A DNA stretch of 25,937 nt from CAYQSU01 sp964420325 (GCA_964420325.1 CAYQSU010000050.1:1-25937), one strand, 5' to 3'; shown: positions 6,581 to 13,385, counted from the stretch's first letter. Notes: generated by a model not told the origin, from the letters alone. Program-made: numbers and translations.

Positions 6581-6602
6581 TAGGCACAACTGAGCCTGTC
6601 AA
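6574..6602 (-). promoter_or_regulatory. Predicted sigma-70 promoter of the 58-residue gene
   Basis: On the minus strand TTGACA (6597-6602) is followed after 17 bases by TATGTT (6574-6579). Spacing is ideal and both hexamers are close to consensus. Transcription would start near 6567, inside the GTTC pair, leaving a leader of about 80 nt. Confidence 0.6.
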
Positions 6603-6640
6603 CGAAAAACTTCCCATTCGCCGCAGGGATCGCTGGCCGC

Positions 6641-7309
6641 TCAGTCGACGGACAGCGCCAGCATCATGCTGAGCTGGCAGAGGGGCCGCCCGGTCGCCGC
6701 GGACCAGGCGTTGAAGTGGGACTGCACCTGGCCGCGGGCGGCCTTGCCCCTGGGCCTGCCGTCGGCGACGCCCCAATGCGCGAGGGCGCGGACGACGGCA
6801 TCGGTGAGGATGAACGTGTCCTTGCCCGCCATGCGGAGGAAAGTGGCCGCGGAGTTGCCGCCGAACTGCGAGAACCGCCGGGCGAGGTCGTCCCAGAGGC
6901 CTGTGACGTCGGCCGCCGGCCACGCCGCGAGGTGGCCGCCGAAGCTGCCCTTCTCCCGCACCACCCCCAGCATCGCCGCGGCGTTGTCGCGCACCGACCG
7001 GATCTTGCCCCAGTGGCGGATCAGGCGCCGGTCGCCCATCAGCCGCTCGAGCGCCTCGTCGCTCATCGCCACCACCCGCTCGGGCACGAAGCCCGAGAAC
7101 GCCCCCTCGAAGGCCGGCCACCTGTCGTCGACCAGGCCGTGCTTCAAGCCGGCGCGGAAGATGCGCAGCGACATCAGGGAGAGATAGCGGTCGTCGGCCA
7201 CCGCCCTCAGCTCGGCTTCGGTCTTCGGCACGGGGAGCCTGTCCTCGAGCGCCTGTGCCCCGCCGGCCCGCGCGGCGGCGCTGGCGGCAATGGCCGCGAA
7301 GTCGATCAT
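6641..7309 (-). CDS. DNA-3-methyladenine glycosylase I (TAG-like) family protein
   Basis: The 222-residue protein belongs to the TAG-type methyladenine glycosylases, which excise alkylated adenine in base-excision repair. Supporting segments are the LMSLRIFRAGLKH stretch near 47-59, typical of the family's substrate-pocket helices, the RHWGKIRSVRDNA segment, and the ending QSHFNAWSAATGRPLCQLS. The start at 7309 has AAGGAAGGA upstream and overlaps the stop of the uracil-glycosylase gene as ATGA, so translation is coupled. Unlike E. coli TAG it has a single cysteine, so the N-terminal zinc-binding cysteine is absent; it belongs to a zinc-less branch or has a changed function. Confidence in the family is good, in the substrate moderate. 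Confidence 0.8.
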   Translation of the reverse strand: MIDFAAIAASAAARAGGAQALEDRLPVPKTEAELRAVADDRYLSLMSLRIFRAGLKHGLVDDRWPAFEGAFSGFVPERVVAMSDEALERLMGDRRLIRHWGKIRSVRDNAAAMLGVVREKGSFGGHLAAWPAADVTGLWDDLARRFSQFGGNSAATFLRMAGKDTFILTDAVVRALAHWGVADGRPRGKAARGQVQSHFNAWSAATGRPLCQLSMMLALSVD

Positions 7310-7953
7310 CGGTCCTTCCTTCCGTTCAGGCCCTGCGGCGGAGGACACCCGATCACGTGAGCCACCCTGTGCCGCAGCTCCGGCAGCAGCTCCTCGTCGA
7401 ACCACGGGTTGCGCCGCTGCCACGCGGTCGTCCGCCAGCTCGGGTGCGGCAGCGGCAGGACGCGCGGCAGACAACGCCGCCAGGCGCGCACGGTCTCCCC
7501 GACCGTAGCACCCCGGGCCGCGCCGAGGTAGCGGGCGTGCGCGTAGCGGCCGACCAGCAGGGTGAGCTCGAGCGCCGGAAGCAGCGCCAGGAGACGCGGG
7601 TGCCACAGCGGCGCGCACTCCGGCCGCGGCGGCCGGTCGCCGCCGTTGGCGGCACGGCCGGGATAGCAGAGCCCCATCGGCACGATGGCGATGCGCGAGG
7701 CGTCGTAGAACGCTTGGCGGTCGAGGCCGAGCCAGCCGCGGAGCCGGTCTCCGGACGCGTCGTTCCAGGGTATGCCGGTCTCGTGCACGCGCGTCCCGGG
7801 CGCCTGGCCGACGATCAGGAGGCGCGCCCGGGAATCGACGGCGAGCACCGGCCGCGGCCCGAGCGGCAGCTCCGCCCTGCAGACCCGGCAGGCGCGGATC
7901 TCGGCGACGAGGGCGTCGAGGTCCCGGTCCAGGGCGGATGCGTCCGTGCTCAC
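7306..7953 (-). CDS. Uracil-DNA glycosylase superfamily protein (family 4-like)
   Basis: The 215-residue protein fits the COG1573-type uracil-DNA glycosylases. The first active-site motif appears as GQAPG at 49-53 and the second as HPSWR near the C-terminus. Cys22, Cys25, Cys96 and Cys113 follow the spacing of the four cysteines that hold the 4Fe-4S cluster in family 4 enzymes. It would remove uracil from DNA after cytosine deamination. The GTG at 7953 overlaps the ABC permease stop as GTGA, and its own stop overlaps the TAG-like gene as ATGA, forming a tightly coupled three-gene unit. The exact substrate subfamily is not certain. Confidence 0.85.
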   Translation of the reverse strand: MSTDASALDRDLDALVAEIRACRVCRAELPLGPRPVLAVDSRARLLIVGQAPGTRVHETGIPWNDASGDRLRGWLGLDRQAFYDASRIAIVPMGLCYPGRAANGGDRPPRPECAPLWHPRLLALLPALELTLLVGRYAHARYLGAARGATVGETVRAWRRCLPRVLPLPHPSWRTTAWQRRNPWFDEELLPELRHRVAHVIGCPPPQGLNGRKDR

Positions 7954-8729
7954 GCCTTCAACCGGTAGCCGCTCGCGAACATCCAGTAGCAGACGAGCCA
8001 CAGGAGCCCATTGACGACGAGCAGCACCGCCATGCCGATCCAAGGCTCGGTGTCGGCATGGCCGATGAAGCCGTAGCGGAAGCCGTCGATCATGTAGAAG
8101 AAAGGGTTGACGTGGGCGATCAGCTGCCCCGCCGGCGGCAGCCGGTCGATCGAGTAGAAGGTGCCCGACAGGAAGGCGAGCGGGGTGACGACGAAGTTGG
8201 TGACGGCGGCGATGTGGTCGAACTTCTCCGACCAGATGCCGCCGGCGATGCCGAGAAGGGACAGCATCAAGGACGCCATGATCGCGTGATAGACGACGAG
8301 CCCGAGATCGTGGATGCGAAGCGCGACGAACGGCGCCATGGCGGCGGCGACCACGGCGCCGACGACGACGCCGCGGCTGACGCCGCCCATGGCGATGGCG
8401 AAGGTGAGCTCGTGCGCGGTCAAGGGCGGCATCAGCGTATCGACGATGTTGCCCTGGACCTTGGCGATGACGATCGACGACGAGGTGTTGGCGAACGCGT
8501 TCTGGGCGATCGCCATCATGACCAGTCCCGGCGCCAGGAACTCGAGGAACGGCACGCCGCCGACGCTCTCGACGGCGCGTCCCAGCGCCAGCGCGAACAC
8601 CGCCAGGAACAGCAGCGTCGTCACCGCCGGCGCGACGATGGTCTGGGTGTAGACCTTGCGGAAGCGCCGCACCTCCCGCCAATAGAGCGTCCACAGCCCC
8701 AGCCAGTTGGCCCCTTCCAGCTCGCGCAT
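7950..8729 (-). CDS. ABC-2 type transporter permease
   Basis: The 259-residue membrane protein has about six hydrophobic segments and the ABC-2 signature region with LSGTFYSIDRLP followed by NPFFYMIDGFRYGFIG, as in YadH/NodJ-type exporters. These permeases normally work with a separate ATPase to export lipids, polysaccharides or drugs. No ATPase gene lies beside it in the window: upstream is divergent recX and downstream are two DNA glycosylases with a 4-base overlap. The partner must be elsewhere, or have been lost. The ATG at 8729 has GAGGGA upstream. Substrate unknown. Confidence 0.88.
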   Translation of the reverse strand: MRELEGANWLGLWTLYWREVRRFRKVYTQTIVAPAVTTLLFLAVFALALGRAVESVGGVPFLEFLAPGLVMMAIAQNAFANTSSSIVIAKVQGNIVDTLMPPLTAHELTFAIAMGGVSRGVVVGAVVAAAMAPFVALRIHDLGLVVYHAIMASLMLSLLGIAGGIWSEKFDHIAAVTNFVVTPLAFLSGTFYSIDRLPPAGQLIAHVNPFFYMIDGFRYGFIGHADTEPWIGMAVLLVVNGLLWLVCYWMFASGYRLKA

Positions 8730-8806
8730 GCTATGATCCCTCGCCGTCGCTCCCGACCTTGATAGCGGCGGGCGAGCGCCGGCGCCACACCAAGCGAACG
8801 CGGCCG

Positions 8807-9355
8807 ATGGCGAAGGGTCCGAGGAAGATCACGCCCCAGTCACTCGACAACGCCGCGCTCCACTATCTCGGGCGCTTCGGGACCTCGGCCGAGAACCTCC
8901 GCCGGGTGCTGATGCGCCGCGTCGAGCGGGCGGCGCACGCCCACGGCGGCGACCCGGCCGTCGGCGAGGCCTGGGTCGAGGCGCTCGTCGAGCGCTACCT
9001 GGCGAGCGGCCTCCTCGACGACCGCGCGTTCGCCGAGGCCCGTGCCTCGAGCCTGCATCGCCGCGGCCTGCCGGCGCACGGCATCCGCGTGCGGCTGCGC
9101 CAAAAGGGCGTCGGCGACGACGACCTCGAGGCGGCGCTCGCCGGGCTCGGCGACGGGGCGGCGGCCGTCGAGCGCAGGGCCGCGGTCAACCTCGCGCGCA
9201 GGCGTCGTCTCGGACCGTTCCGGCCGGGAGAGGGGCGGGCGGCGAGGCGGGACAGGGACCTGGCGGCGCTGGCCCGCGCCGGGTTCCCGCTCGAGGTCGC
9301 GCGCTGGGTGGTCGATGCCGAGACCGAGGATGACCTGGCCGGCGAAGAGGGCTAG
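8807..9355 (+). CDS. recX: RecX family regulatory protein
   Basis: The 182-residue protein is a RecX-type modulator of RecA filament growth. It has the Leu/Arg-rich three-helix repeats of the family: LDNAALHYLGRFGTSAENLRRVLMRR at the N-terminus, the hallmark LLDDRAFAEARASSLHRRGLPAHGIRVRLRQKGV region in the middle, and a basic C-terminus. Each of these is quoted only to mark the helical repeats. It is not next to recA here, as is common in Alphaproteobacteria. I chose the ATG at 8807; a TTG at 8759 would add 16 residues of no clear similarity. No strong ribosome site is seen. Confidence 0.88.
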   Translation: MAKGPRKITPQSLDNAALHYLGRFGTSAENLRRVLMRRVERAAHAHGGDPAVGEAWVEALVERYLASGLLDDRAFAEARASSLHRRGLPAHGIRVRLRQKGVGDDDLEAALAGLGDGAAAVERRAAVNLARRRRLGPFRPGEGRAARRDRDLAALARAGFPLEVARWVVDAETEDDLAGEEG

Positions 9356-9424
9356 CATGCAGGGTGCCGGGCCCGCGGAAGGTCGGCCGGCCCGCGTCGA
9401 ACCGCGAAGGAAACGGGACTGCGG

Positions 9425-9766
9425 ATGAGCCTCACCCTCTATCACAACCCCCGCTGCAGCAAGTCGCGGGCGGCGCTCGCCCTGCTGCAGGAGAAGGGCG
9501 CGCGCCCCACCGTCGTCGAGTACCTCGAGACCCCGCCAAGCGCCGACGAGCTCAGGCGCATCCTCCGCCTCCTCGGGATGGCGCCGCGCCAGCTCCTGCG
9601 CGGGAAGGAGGCGAAGCAGGCCGGCCTCGACGACCCCGCGCTCGACGGCGACGCGCTGATCGCCGCCATGGTCGCCCATCCCGCGGTGATCGAGCGGCCG
9701 ATCGTCGTCTCGGGCGACCGTGCGCGGCTCGGCCGGCCGCCCGAGCGGGTGCTCGAGATCCTGTGA
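9425..9766 (+). CDS. arsC: ArsC family protein (glutaredoxin-dependent arsenate reductase type)
   Basis: The 113-residue thioredoxin-fold protein has the ArsC active-site segment NPRCSKSR with catalytic Cys11, the helix ALALLQEKG, the YLETPPS segment, and the C-terminal RPIVV and RLGRPPE motifs typical of the glutaredoxin-coupled reductases. It would reduce arsenate to arsenite with glutathione. No arsenite pump or ArsR regulator is nearby, so an unlinked housekeeping ArsC-like role is also possible. Its stop overlaps the start of the following thioredoxin-like gene (GTGA). Confidence 0.88.
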   Translation: MSLTLYHNPRCSKSRAALALLQEKGARPTVVEYLETPPSADELRRILRLLGMAPRQLLRGKEAKQAGLDDPALDGDALIAAMVAHPAVIERPIVVSGDRARLGRPPERVLEIL

Positions 9767-10296
9767 CGCCCCTCGTCGCCGCGGTGCTTGGCGGTCTCCT
9801 CGTCCTCGCGGCGCCCCGGCCGGCGGCGGCGCTCGATCCGCAGATGCTGATGCTGGCGCCCCCCGGCCAGCCGGTGCCGGCGTTCGCTCTTCCGGCCGTC
9901 GACGGCCGTTCCCGCGGCCTTGGCGCCGAGCACCTGCACGGCGAGGTTTCCCTCGTCAACGTCTTCGCGTCCTGGTGCGGGCCCTGCCGCGACGAGCATC
10001 CCCTGCTCATGGACCTCGCGCGCCGCCGCGCGGTCGCCGTGCACGGCCTCAACTACAAGGACCGGCCGGAGGACGCCCGGCGCTGGCTCGACCGCCTGGG
10101 CGATCCGTACGACCGCACCGGCGCCGACCGCGACGGCCGGGTGGCAGAGGCGATGGGCCTGTTCGGCCTGCCCCAGACCTTCGTCATCGACGGGGACGGC
10201 CGCATCGCCTACCGCCATGTCGGCGTTTTGAGCCGGGCCGCGCTCGACGAAACCATCCTGCCGCTCGTCACCCGGCTCGGGCTCACCGCCCGCTGA
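9763..10296 (+). CDS. CcmG/DsbE-like periplasmic thiol-disulfide oxidoreductase
   Basis: The 177-residue protein begins with a signal peptide or membrane anchor (hydrophobic 3-24, AAA near the end) and has a thioredoxin fold with the active site WCGPC (Cys72, Cys75). The downstream GLNYKD, the YDRTGADRDGRVAEAMG stretch and the cis-proline loop GLPQTFVID (Pro137) are characteristic of CcmG, which keeps apocytochrome c cysteines reduced during heme attachment. Other ccm genes are absent from the window. The GTG at 9763 overlaps the arsC stop, so the two are translationally coupled. The exact partner is unknown. Confidence 0.85.
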   Translation: MTPLVAAVLGGLLVLAAPRPAAALDPQMLMLAPPGQPVPAFALPAVDGRSRGLGAEHLHGEVSLVNVFASWCGPCRDEHPLLMDLARRRAVAVHGLNYKDRPEDARRWLDRLGDPYDRTGADRDGRVAEAMGLFGLPQTFVIDGDGRIAYRHVGVLSRAALDETILPLVTRLGLTAR

Positions 10297-10302
10297 TCGC
10301 CG

Positions 10303-11190
10303 TCAGAGGCCGCGCAGCGCCTCGGGCCTCAGCACCGGCACGCCCGCCCGTGCGGCGGCGACGACGGCCAGCAGCGCCGCGCGATCGTCGGGAAGCACGC
10401 CCGCCAGCGGCAGGCAGTTGGAGGCGTGGTTCGAGCGGAACACCACCGGCGTCTTGGTCTCGATGCCGGCGATGAGGCGGGCCTGCTCGGCGAGTACGCC
10501 CGCGTCGTCCTGCGCCTCGAACGGCACGCCGAAGCGCTCGAAGCGGGCGACGAAGTCGGCGGCGACGTCCGCGTCGAGGCGGAGCTGCAGCGTCGAGAGG
10601 AAGTCCGGCGGCGCCTCGCCGACCAGGCGCGCGGTGCCGTCGACATGCTCGCGCCACAGTCGCCGGCCGCCAAGCCCGAGAATCGCCGTCGCCGAGACCG
10701 CCATCCCGGCCGCTCGCGCCTTGTTGAGGGCCCGGGCCATCCCCTCGGGCGTCGCGCCCTTGCGGATCCGCTTGAGGATCTCGGCCGCGCCGGACTCGAT
10801 GCCGACATAGGCGAGGCCGAGGCCGTGCGCCTTCAGCGTCTCGAGCTCGGCCACGTCCTTGCCGAGCAGGTTGATCGGCGTGGCGTAGGCCGAGACCCGC
10901 TCGAGCGCGGGGAACGCCGCCGCCAGCCGGTCGAGGATGCGGACCAGATCCGCCGTCGGTAGCACCAAGGCGTCGCCGTCGGCGAGGAACACCCGGCGCG
11001 ACCCCGGCGACAGCGCCGCCGCGGCGTCGATGTCGGCGAACACGTCCGCCACCGGCCGCGCCCGGAAGGTCTTGGTCTTGTACATGGAGCAGAAGGTGCA
11101 GCCGTTGAACGAGCAGCCGATGGTCGCCTGGATGATCAGGCTCCGGCCCTCGCTCGGCGGACGATAAAGCGGGATATCATAGGCAAGCAT
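10303..11190 (-). CDS. Radical SAM protein of unknown substrate
   Basis: The 295-residue protein has the iron-sulfur motif CSFNGCTFC (Cys26, Cys31, Cys34), a CX4CX2C form instead of the usual CX3CX2C. It continues with a TIM-barrel-like sequence including the GIESGAAEILKRI strand-helix typical of COG1032-type radical SAM proteins and ends with FRSNHASNCLPLAG. There is no B12 domain or extra cluster domain. It would cleave S-adenosylmethionine to start a radical reaction; the substrate cannot be told. I chose the ATG at 11190, giving MLAYDIPLYRPPSEG; an upstream in-frame start at 11217 is less likely. Its 3' end faces the CcmG-like gene six bases away, and it is divergent from the Hpt-like gene. 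Confidence 0.85.
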   Translation of the reverse strand: MLAYDIPLYRPPSEGRSLIIQATIGCSFNGCTFCSMYKTKTFRARPVADVFADIDAAAALSPGSRRVFLADGDALVLPTADLVRILDRLAAAFPALERVSAYATPINLLGKDVAELETLKAHGLGLAYVGIESGAAEILKRIRKGATPEGMARALNKARAAGMAVSATAILGLGGRRLWREHVDGTARLVGEAPPDFLSTLQLRLDADVAADFVARFERFGVPFEAQDDAGVLAEQARLIAGIETKTPVVFRSNHASNCLPLAGVLPDDRAALLAVVAAARAGVPVLRPEALRGL

Positions 11191-11339
11191 CGCGGATCCC
11201 GGGGAATGACGTCGCAAGCGACACTATAGCGCCCCAGCCGCGGCTCCGTGAACGGCGAAGCAAGCGACCGGCTTAACGTCGCATTAAAGCGTCGCCCCCT
11301 ACGCTGGTCGTCAGCTCCTGTTGGGCAAGAGCGTTGACC

Positions 11340-11867
11340 ATGGCCTCCCGGGACTCCGCTGCACCGGCCGCGCCCGCGACGTCCGACTGCCGGATCGTCG
11401 AACCGCCGAACACCCTCAAGGCGAAGGTGAATCTGCCGGAGGGCGGCATCCTCGCGCCGGAGCTCGTCGCCGCGGCCGAGGCGGCGCTCGGCGAGTTGCA
11501 GGAGGAGTTCGCGGCGCGGGCCGGCGCGGGCGTCCGCGATCTCAAGGAGACGCTCCCGCGGCTGCACGGCGCCGCCGCCGCCGCCGACGGCGACGGCCTC
11601 AAGCGCCTCTACCGCTTCGTCTTCGACGTCGCCGGCCAGGGCGGAAGCGTCGGCTATCCGTTGGCCAGCGTGGTCGGCCGCGAGCTCTGCCGCTTCATCG
11701 ACGGGCTTTCCGGGCTCGGGCCGAGGGAGCTCGAGGTCATCGACCTGCACCTCGACGCGATATCCGTCATCCTTCACGACCGGATCACCGGCGACGGCGG
11801 CGCCAGGGGAGCAGAACTGCTCGCCGGGCTGCGGGGCGTCATCGCACGAAGGGAACAATGCCGGTGA
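11340..11867 (+). CDS. Hpt-like helical protein paired with a response regulator
   Basis: The 175-residue, mostly helical protein carries the segment FDVAGQGGSVGYP at 95-107 followed by LCRFID. This resembles the phosphotransfer-like alphaproteobacterial proteins that typically read HD-KGQGG-FGYP at the same place, as I recall. Here the position of the histidine is Phe95, and no other histidine lies in that helix, so the phosphotransfer His seems lost. The only histidines are His76, His137 and His146. Its 3' end overlaps the response-regulator start by 10 bases, which suggests they work together. A TTG two codons upstream is an alternative start. Family assignment is tentative. Confidence 0.7.
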   Translation: MASRDSAAPAAPATSDCRIVEPPNTLKAKVNLPEGGILAPELVAAAEAALGELQEEFAARAGAGVRDLKETLPRLHGAAAAADGDGLKRLYRFVFDVAGQGGSVGYPLASVVGRELCRFIDGLSGLGPRELEVIDLHLDAISVILHDRITGDGGARGAELLAGLRGVIARREQCR

Positions 11868-12481
11868 ACATCAAAGCCGGTGCCCCGTGTGGTGTGGCGT
11901 CCGCGAGCCGCCTTGTCGGTGTCTGCCGCTATCTCAAGGACGTCCGGTTCCTCGTCGTCGACGCCAACGATTTCTCGCGCAAGATGCTCCGCACCGTGCT
12001 GCGCAGCTACGGCGCGTTGCACGTCGCCCTCGCCGGCGACTCGGACGAGGCGTTCGGGCAGCTCCGGTTCTTCCATCCCGACATCGTGCTGCTCGAGTGG
12101 CTCCTGGAGCCGCTCGACGGCGCCGCGTTTGCGAAGCGAGTCCGCACCGCCGAGGACAGCCCCGATCGCCACGTGCCGATGATCATGGTCACCGCCTACA
12201 CCGATCTCCGGCGGGTGGCCGCGGCGCGGGATGCCGGCATCAACGAGATCGTCGCCAGGCCGTTCTCGGCGCTGACGGTCGTCCGCCACCTCCAGGAGGT
12301 GATCGAGCGCCCGCGCCCGTTCGTCGAGACCGCAACCTACTTCGGTCCCGACCGCCGCCGCCGGGCCGGCGGCTACCAGGGCCCCGAGCGGCGCGGTGCC
12401 GGCCCTGCCGACCCCTCCGCCCCGCTCTCCCAGGACGAGATCGACCGCGTCGTCGCCGGCGAACCGCTCGCCTCCGCCTGA
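11858..12481 (+). CDS. Degenerate CheY-like response regulator with YFGPDRRRR tail
   Basis: The 207-residue protein has one receiver domain (about 29-150) and a basic tail with YFGPDRRRR at 161-169 and GPERRG at 175-180. Key residues are changed: the phospho-acceptor Asp is Glu80 (LLEW where relatives have an Asp), the second acidic residue of the metal site is Ala36 beside Asp35, and the switch lysine is Arg134, while Thr112 is kept. The domain probably cannot be phosphorylated normally; Asp-to-Glu can mimic the active state. The C-terminus holds LSQDEIDRVV at 190-199, like the FliM CheY-binding peptide. It overlaps the Hpt-like gene. There is no DNA-binding domain. Confidence 0.85.
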   Translation: MPVNIKAGAPCGVASASRLVGVCRYLKDVRFLVVDANDFSRKMLRTVLRSYGALHVALAGDSDEAFGQLRFFHPDIVLLEWLLEPLDGAAFAKRVRTAEDSPDRHVPMIMVTAYTDLRRVAAARDAGINEIVARPFSALTVVRHLQEVIERPRPFVETATYFGPDRRRRAGGYQGPERRGAGPADPSAPLSQDEIDRVVAGEPLASA

Positions 12482-12567
12482 TCGCCTACAACCAAGCGGG
12501 CCGGCCGAGCGGCGATGTGGAGACCCCGCGCTTCAGGCGACCCTTCCGAGAAGCGGCTGCGAAACGG

Positions 12568-12597
12568 TTGACGCCCCCGGCGCGGGATGCCTATCCT
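12568..12597 (+). promoter_or_regulatory. Predicted promoter of the coiled-coil gene and zapA
   Basis: TTGACG (12568-12573) is followed after 18 bases by TATCCT (12592-12597), 26 bp before the GTG of the coiled-coil gene. It is the best match in the 142-bp gap after the response-regulator gene. Confidence 0.45.
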
Positions 12598-12623
12598 CCG
12601 CGTGTTGGGCGAGAGGGGGAAGC

Positions 12624-12875
12624 GTGCAGGAACGAGCCGTCGAAGCGGTGCCGCGTCCGCAACCGGCCTTCGGGTCCGCTTACGAGCGCCTCGAATCCGC
12701 CGTCGCCCGTCTGGAATCCGCCGTCGACGGCCTGTCGGCCACCGAGACGGCCGCCAGCCAGGAGGATCTTGCCGCTGCGCGCAGCGAGGTGGCGGCGCTC
12801 CGCCAGAACAACGCGCTGATGGCTCGGCATCTCGACGCTGCCATCGCGAGGCTGCGCGCGCTCCTGGGCGAGTAG
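12624..12875 (+). CDS. Small coiled-coil protein upstream of zapA
   Basis: The 83-residue protein has heptad-like repeats (YERLESAVARLESAVDGL, then an ARSEVAALRQNNALMARHLDAAIARLRALL stretch) and so is a predicted coiled coil. Similar short coiled-coil proteins, often annotated DUF4164, sit directly before zapA in Alphaproteobacteria, which suggests a role near the division machinery. The GTG at 12624 has a G-rich ribosome site (GAGGGGGAAGC). Its stop is five bases before zapA. There is no membrane segment. Confidence 0.75.
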   Translation: MQERAVEAVPRPQPAFGSAYERLESAVARLESAVDGLSATETAASQEDLAAARSEVAALRQNNALMARHLDAAIARLRALLGE

Positions 12876-12880
12876 CGGGC

Positions 12881-13213
12881 GTGGCCGAGATCGGCGTCAC
12901 CATCAACGGACGCGTCTTTGAGGTCGCCTGCGACGACGGCCAGGAGGAGCACGTGGTCGATCTCGCCCGCTACGTGGACAGGCGGGTCCGCGAGCTGGCC
13001 GCCACCGTCGGGCAGGTCGGCGAGGCGCGGCTGCTGGTGCTGGCCAGCCTGCTCGTCGCCGACGAGCTCGCGGAAGCCTACGCCGAGCTCGACGATCTCC
13101 ACGCGTCCCGCGCGGACCCGTCCTCCGGGCGCGACGACGCGTCGATCGACGCCGGCATCGACGCACTAGCCCGACGGATCGAGGCCATTGCCGCCCGCCT
13201 GACGACACCGTAG
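12881..13213 (+). CDS. zapA: Cell division protein ZapA
   Basis: The 110-residue protein binds FtsZ and stabilises the division ring. The N-terminal globular domain reads as IGVTINGRVFEVACDDGQEEHV and the segment with LARYVDRRVRELA; the second half is a coiled coil through LLVLASLLVADELAEAY, as in the family. The start is the GTG at 12881, five bases after the preceding stop. The last bases overlap the predicted 6S RNA promoter. The order zapA, 6S RNA, cyclo-ligase is the conserved proteobacterial arrangement. Confidence 0.9.
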   Translation: MAEIGVTINGRVFEVACDDGQEEHVVDLARYVDRRVRELAATVGQVGEARLLVLASLLVADELAEAYAELDDLHASRADPSSGRDDASIDAGIDALARRIEAIAARLTTP

Positions 13214-13216
13214 ATA
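13188..13216 (+). promoter_or_regulatory. Predicted promoter of 6S RNA inside the zapA 3' end
   Basis: TTGCCG (13188-13193) is followed after 17 bases by TAGATA (13211-13216), whose first three bases are the zapA stop codon. Start of transcription about seven bases later would fall at 13223, matching the 5' end of the outer stem of the RNA. Confidence 0.4.
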
Positions 13217-13221
13217 TGGAA

Positions 13222-13385
13222 TCGGACGGTGGCTGCGGGGTGCGAGGGGTCTCGTTTTCTCTGGGCCCAACGACGTCCTCTTGGGAGCTGTCCCTGCCGG
13301 ACCCGTGGGTTCGGCACACGGCGCCCACCTGTGTAAGCAGGCCACAGAGGATCACAGACCTGACGGCTTGTGCGGCGCCGTCCAC
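13222..13385 (+). ncRNA. ssrS: 6S RNA
   Basis: The zapA to cyclo-ligase gap folds like 6S RNA, the global inhibitor of sigma-70 RNA polymerase. The outer stem pairs GGACGG (13224-13229) with CCGTCC (13378-13383). The next stem pairs GGTCT (13248-13252) with AGACC (13356-13360), then TCCTCT (13276-13281) with AGAGGA (13346-13351). The apical hairpin is GCCG-G-ACCC-GTG-GGT-T-CGGC near 13296-13314. This leaves an open bubble resembling a melted promoter, and the position next to zapA is the conserved genomic location. The ends are estimates from the outer stem, giving about 160 nt. Confidence 0.85.
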
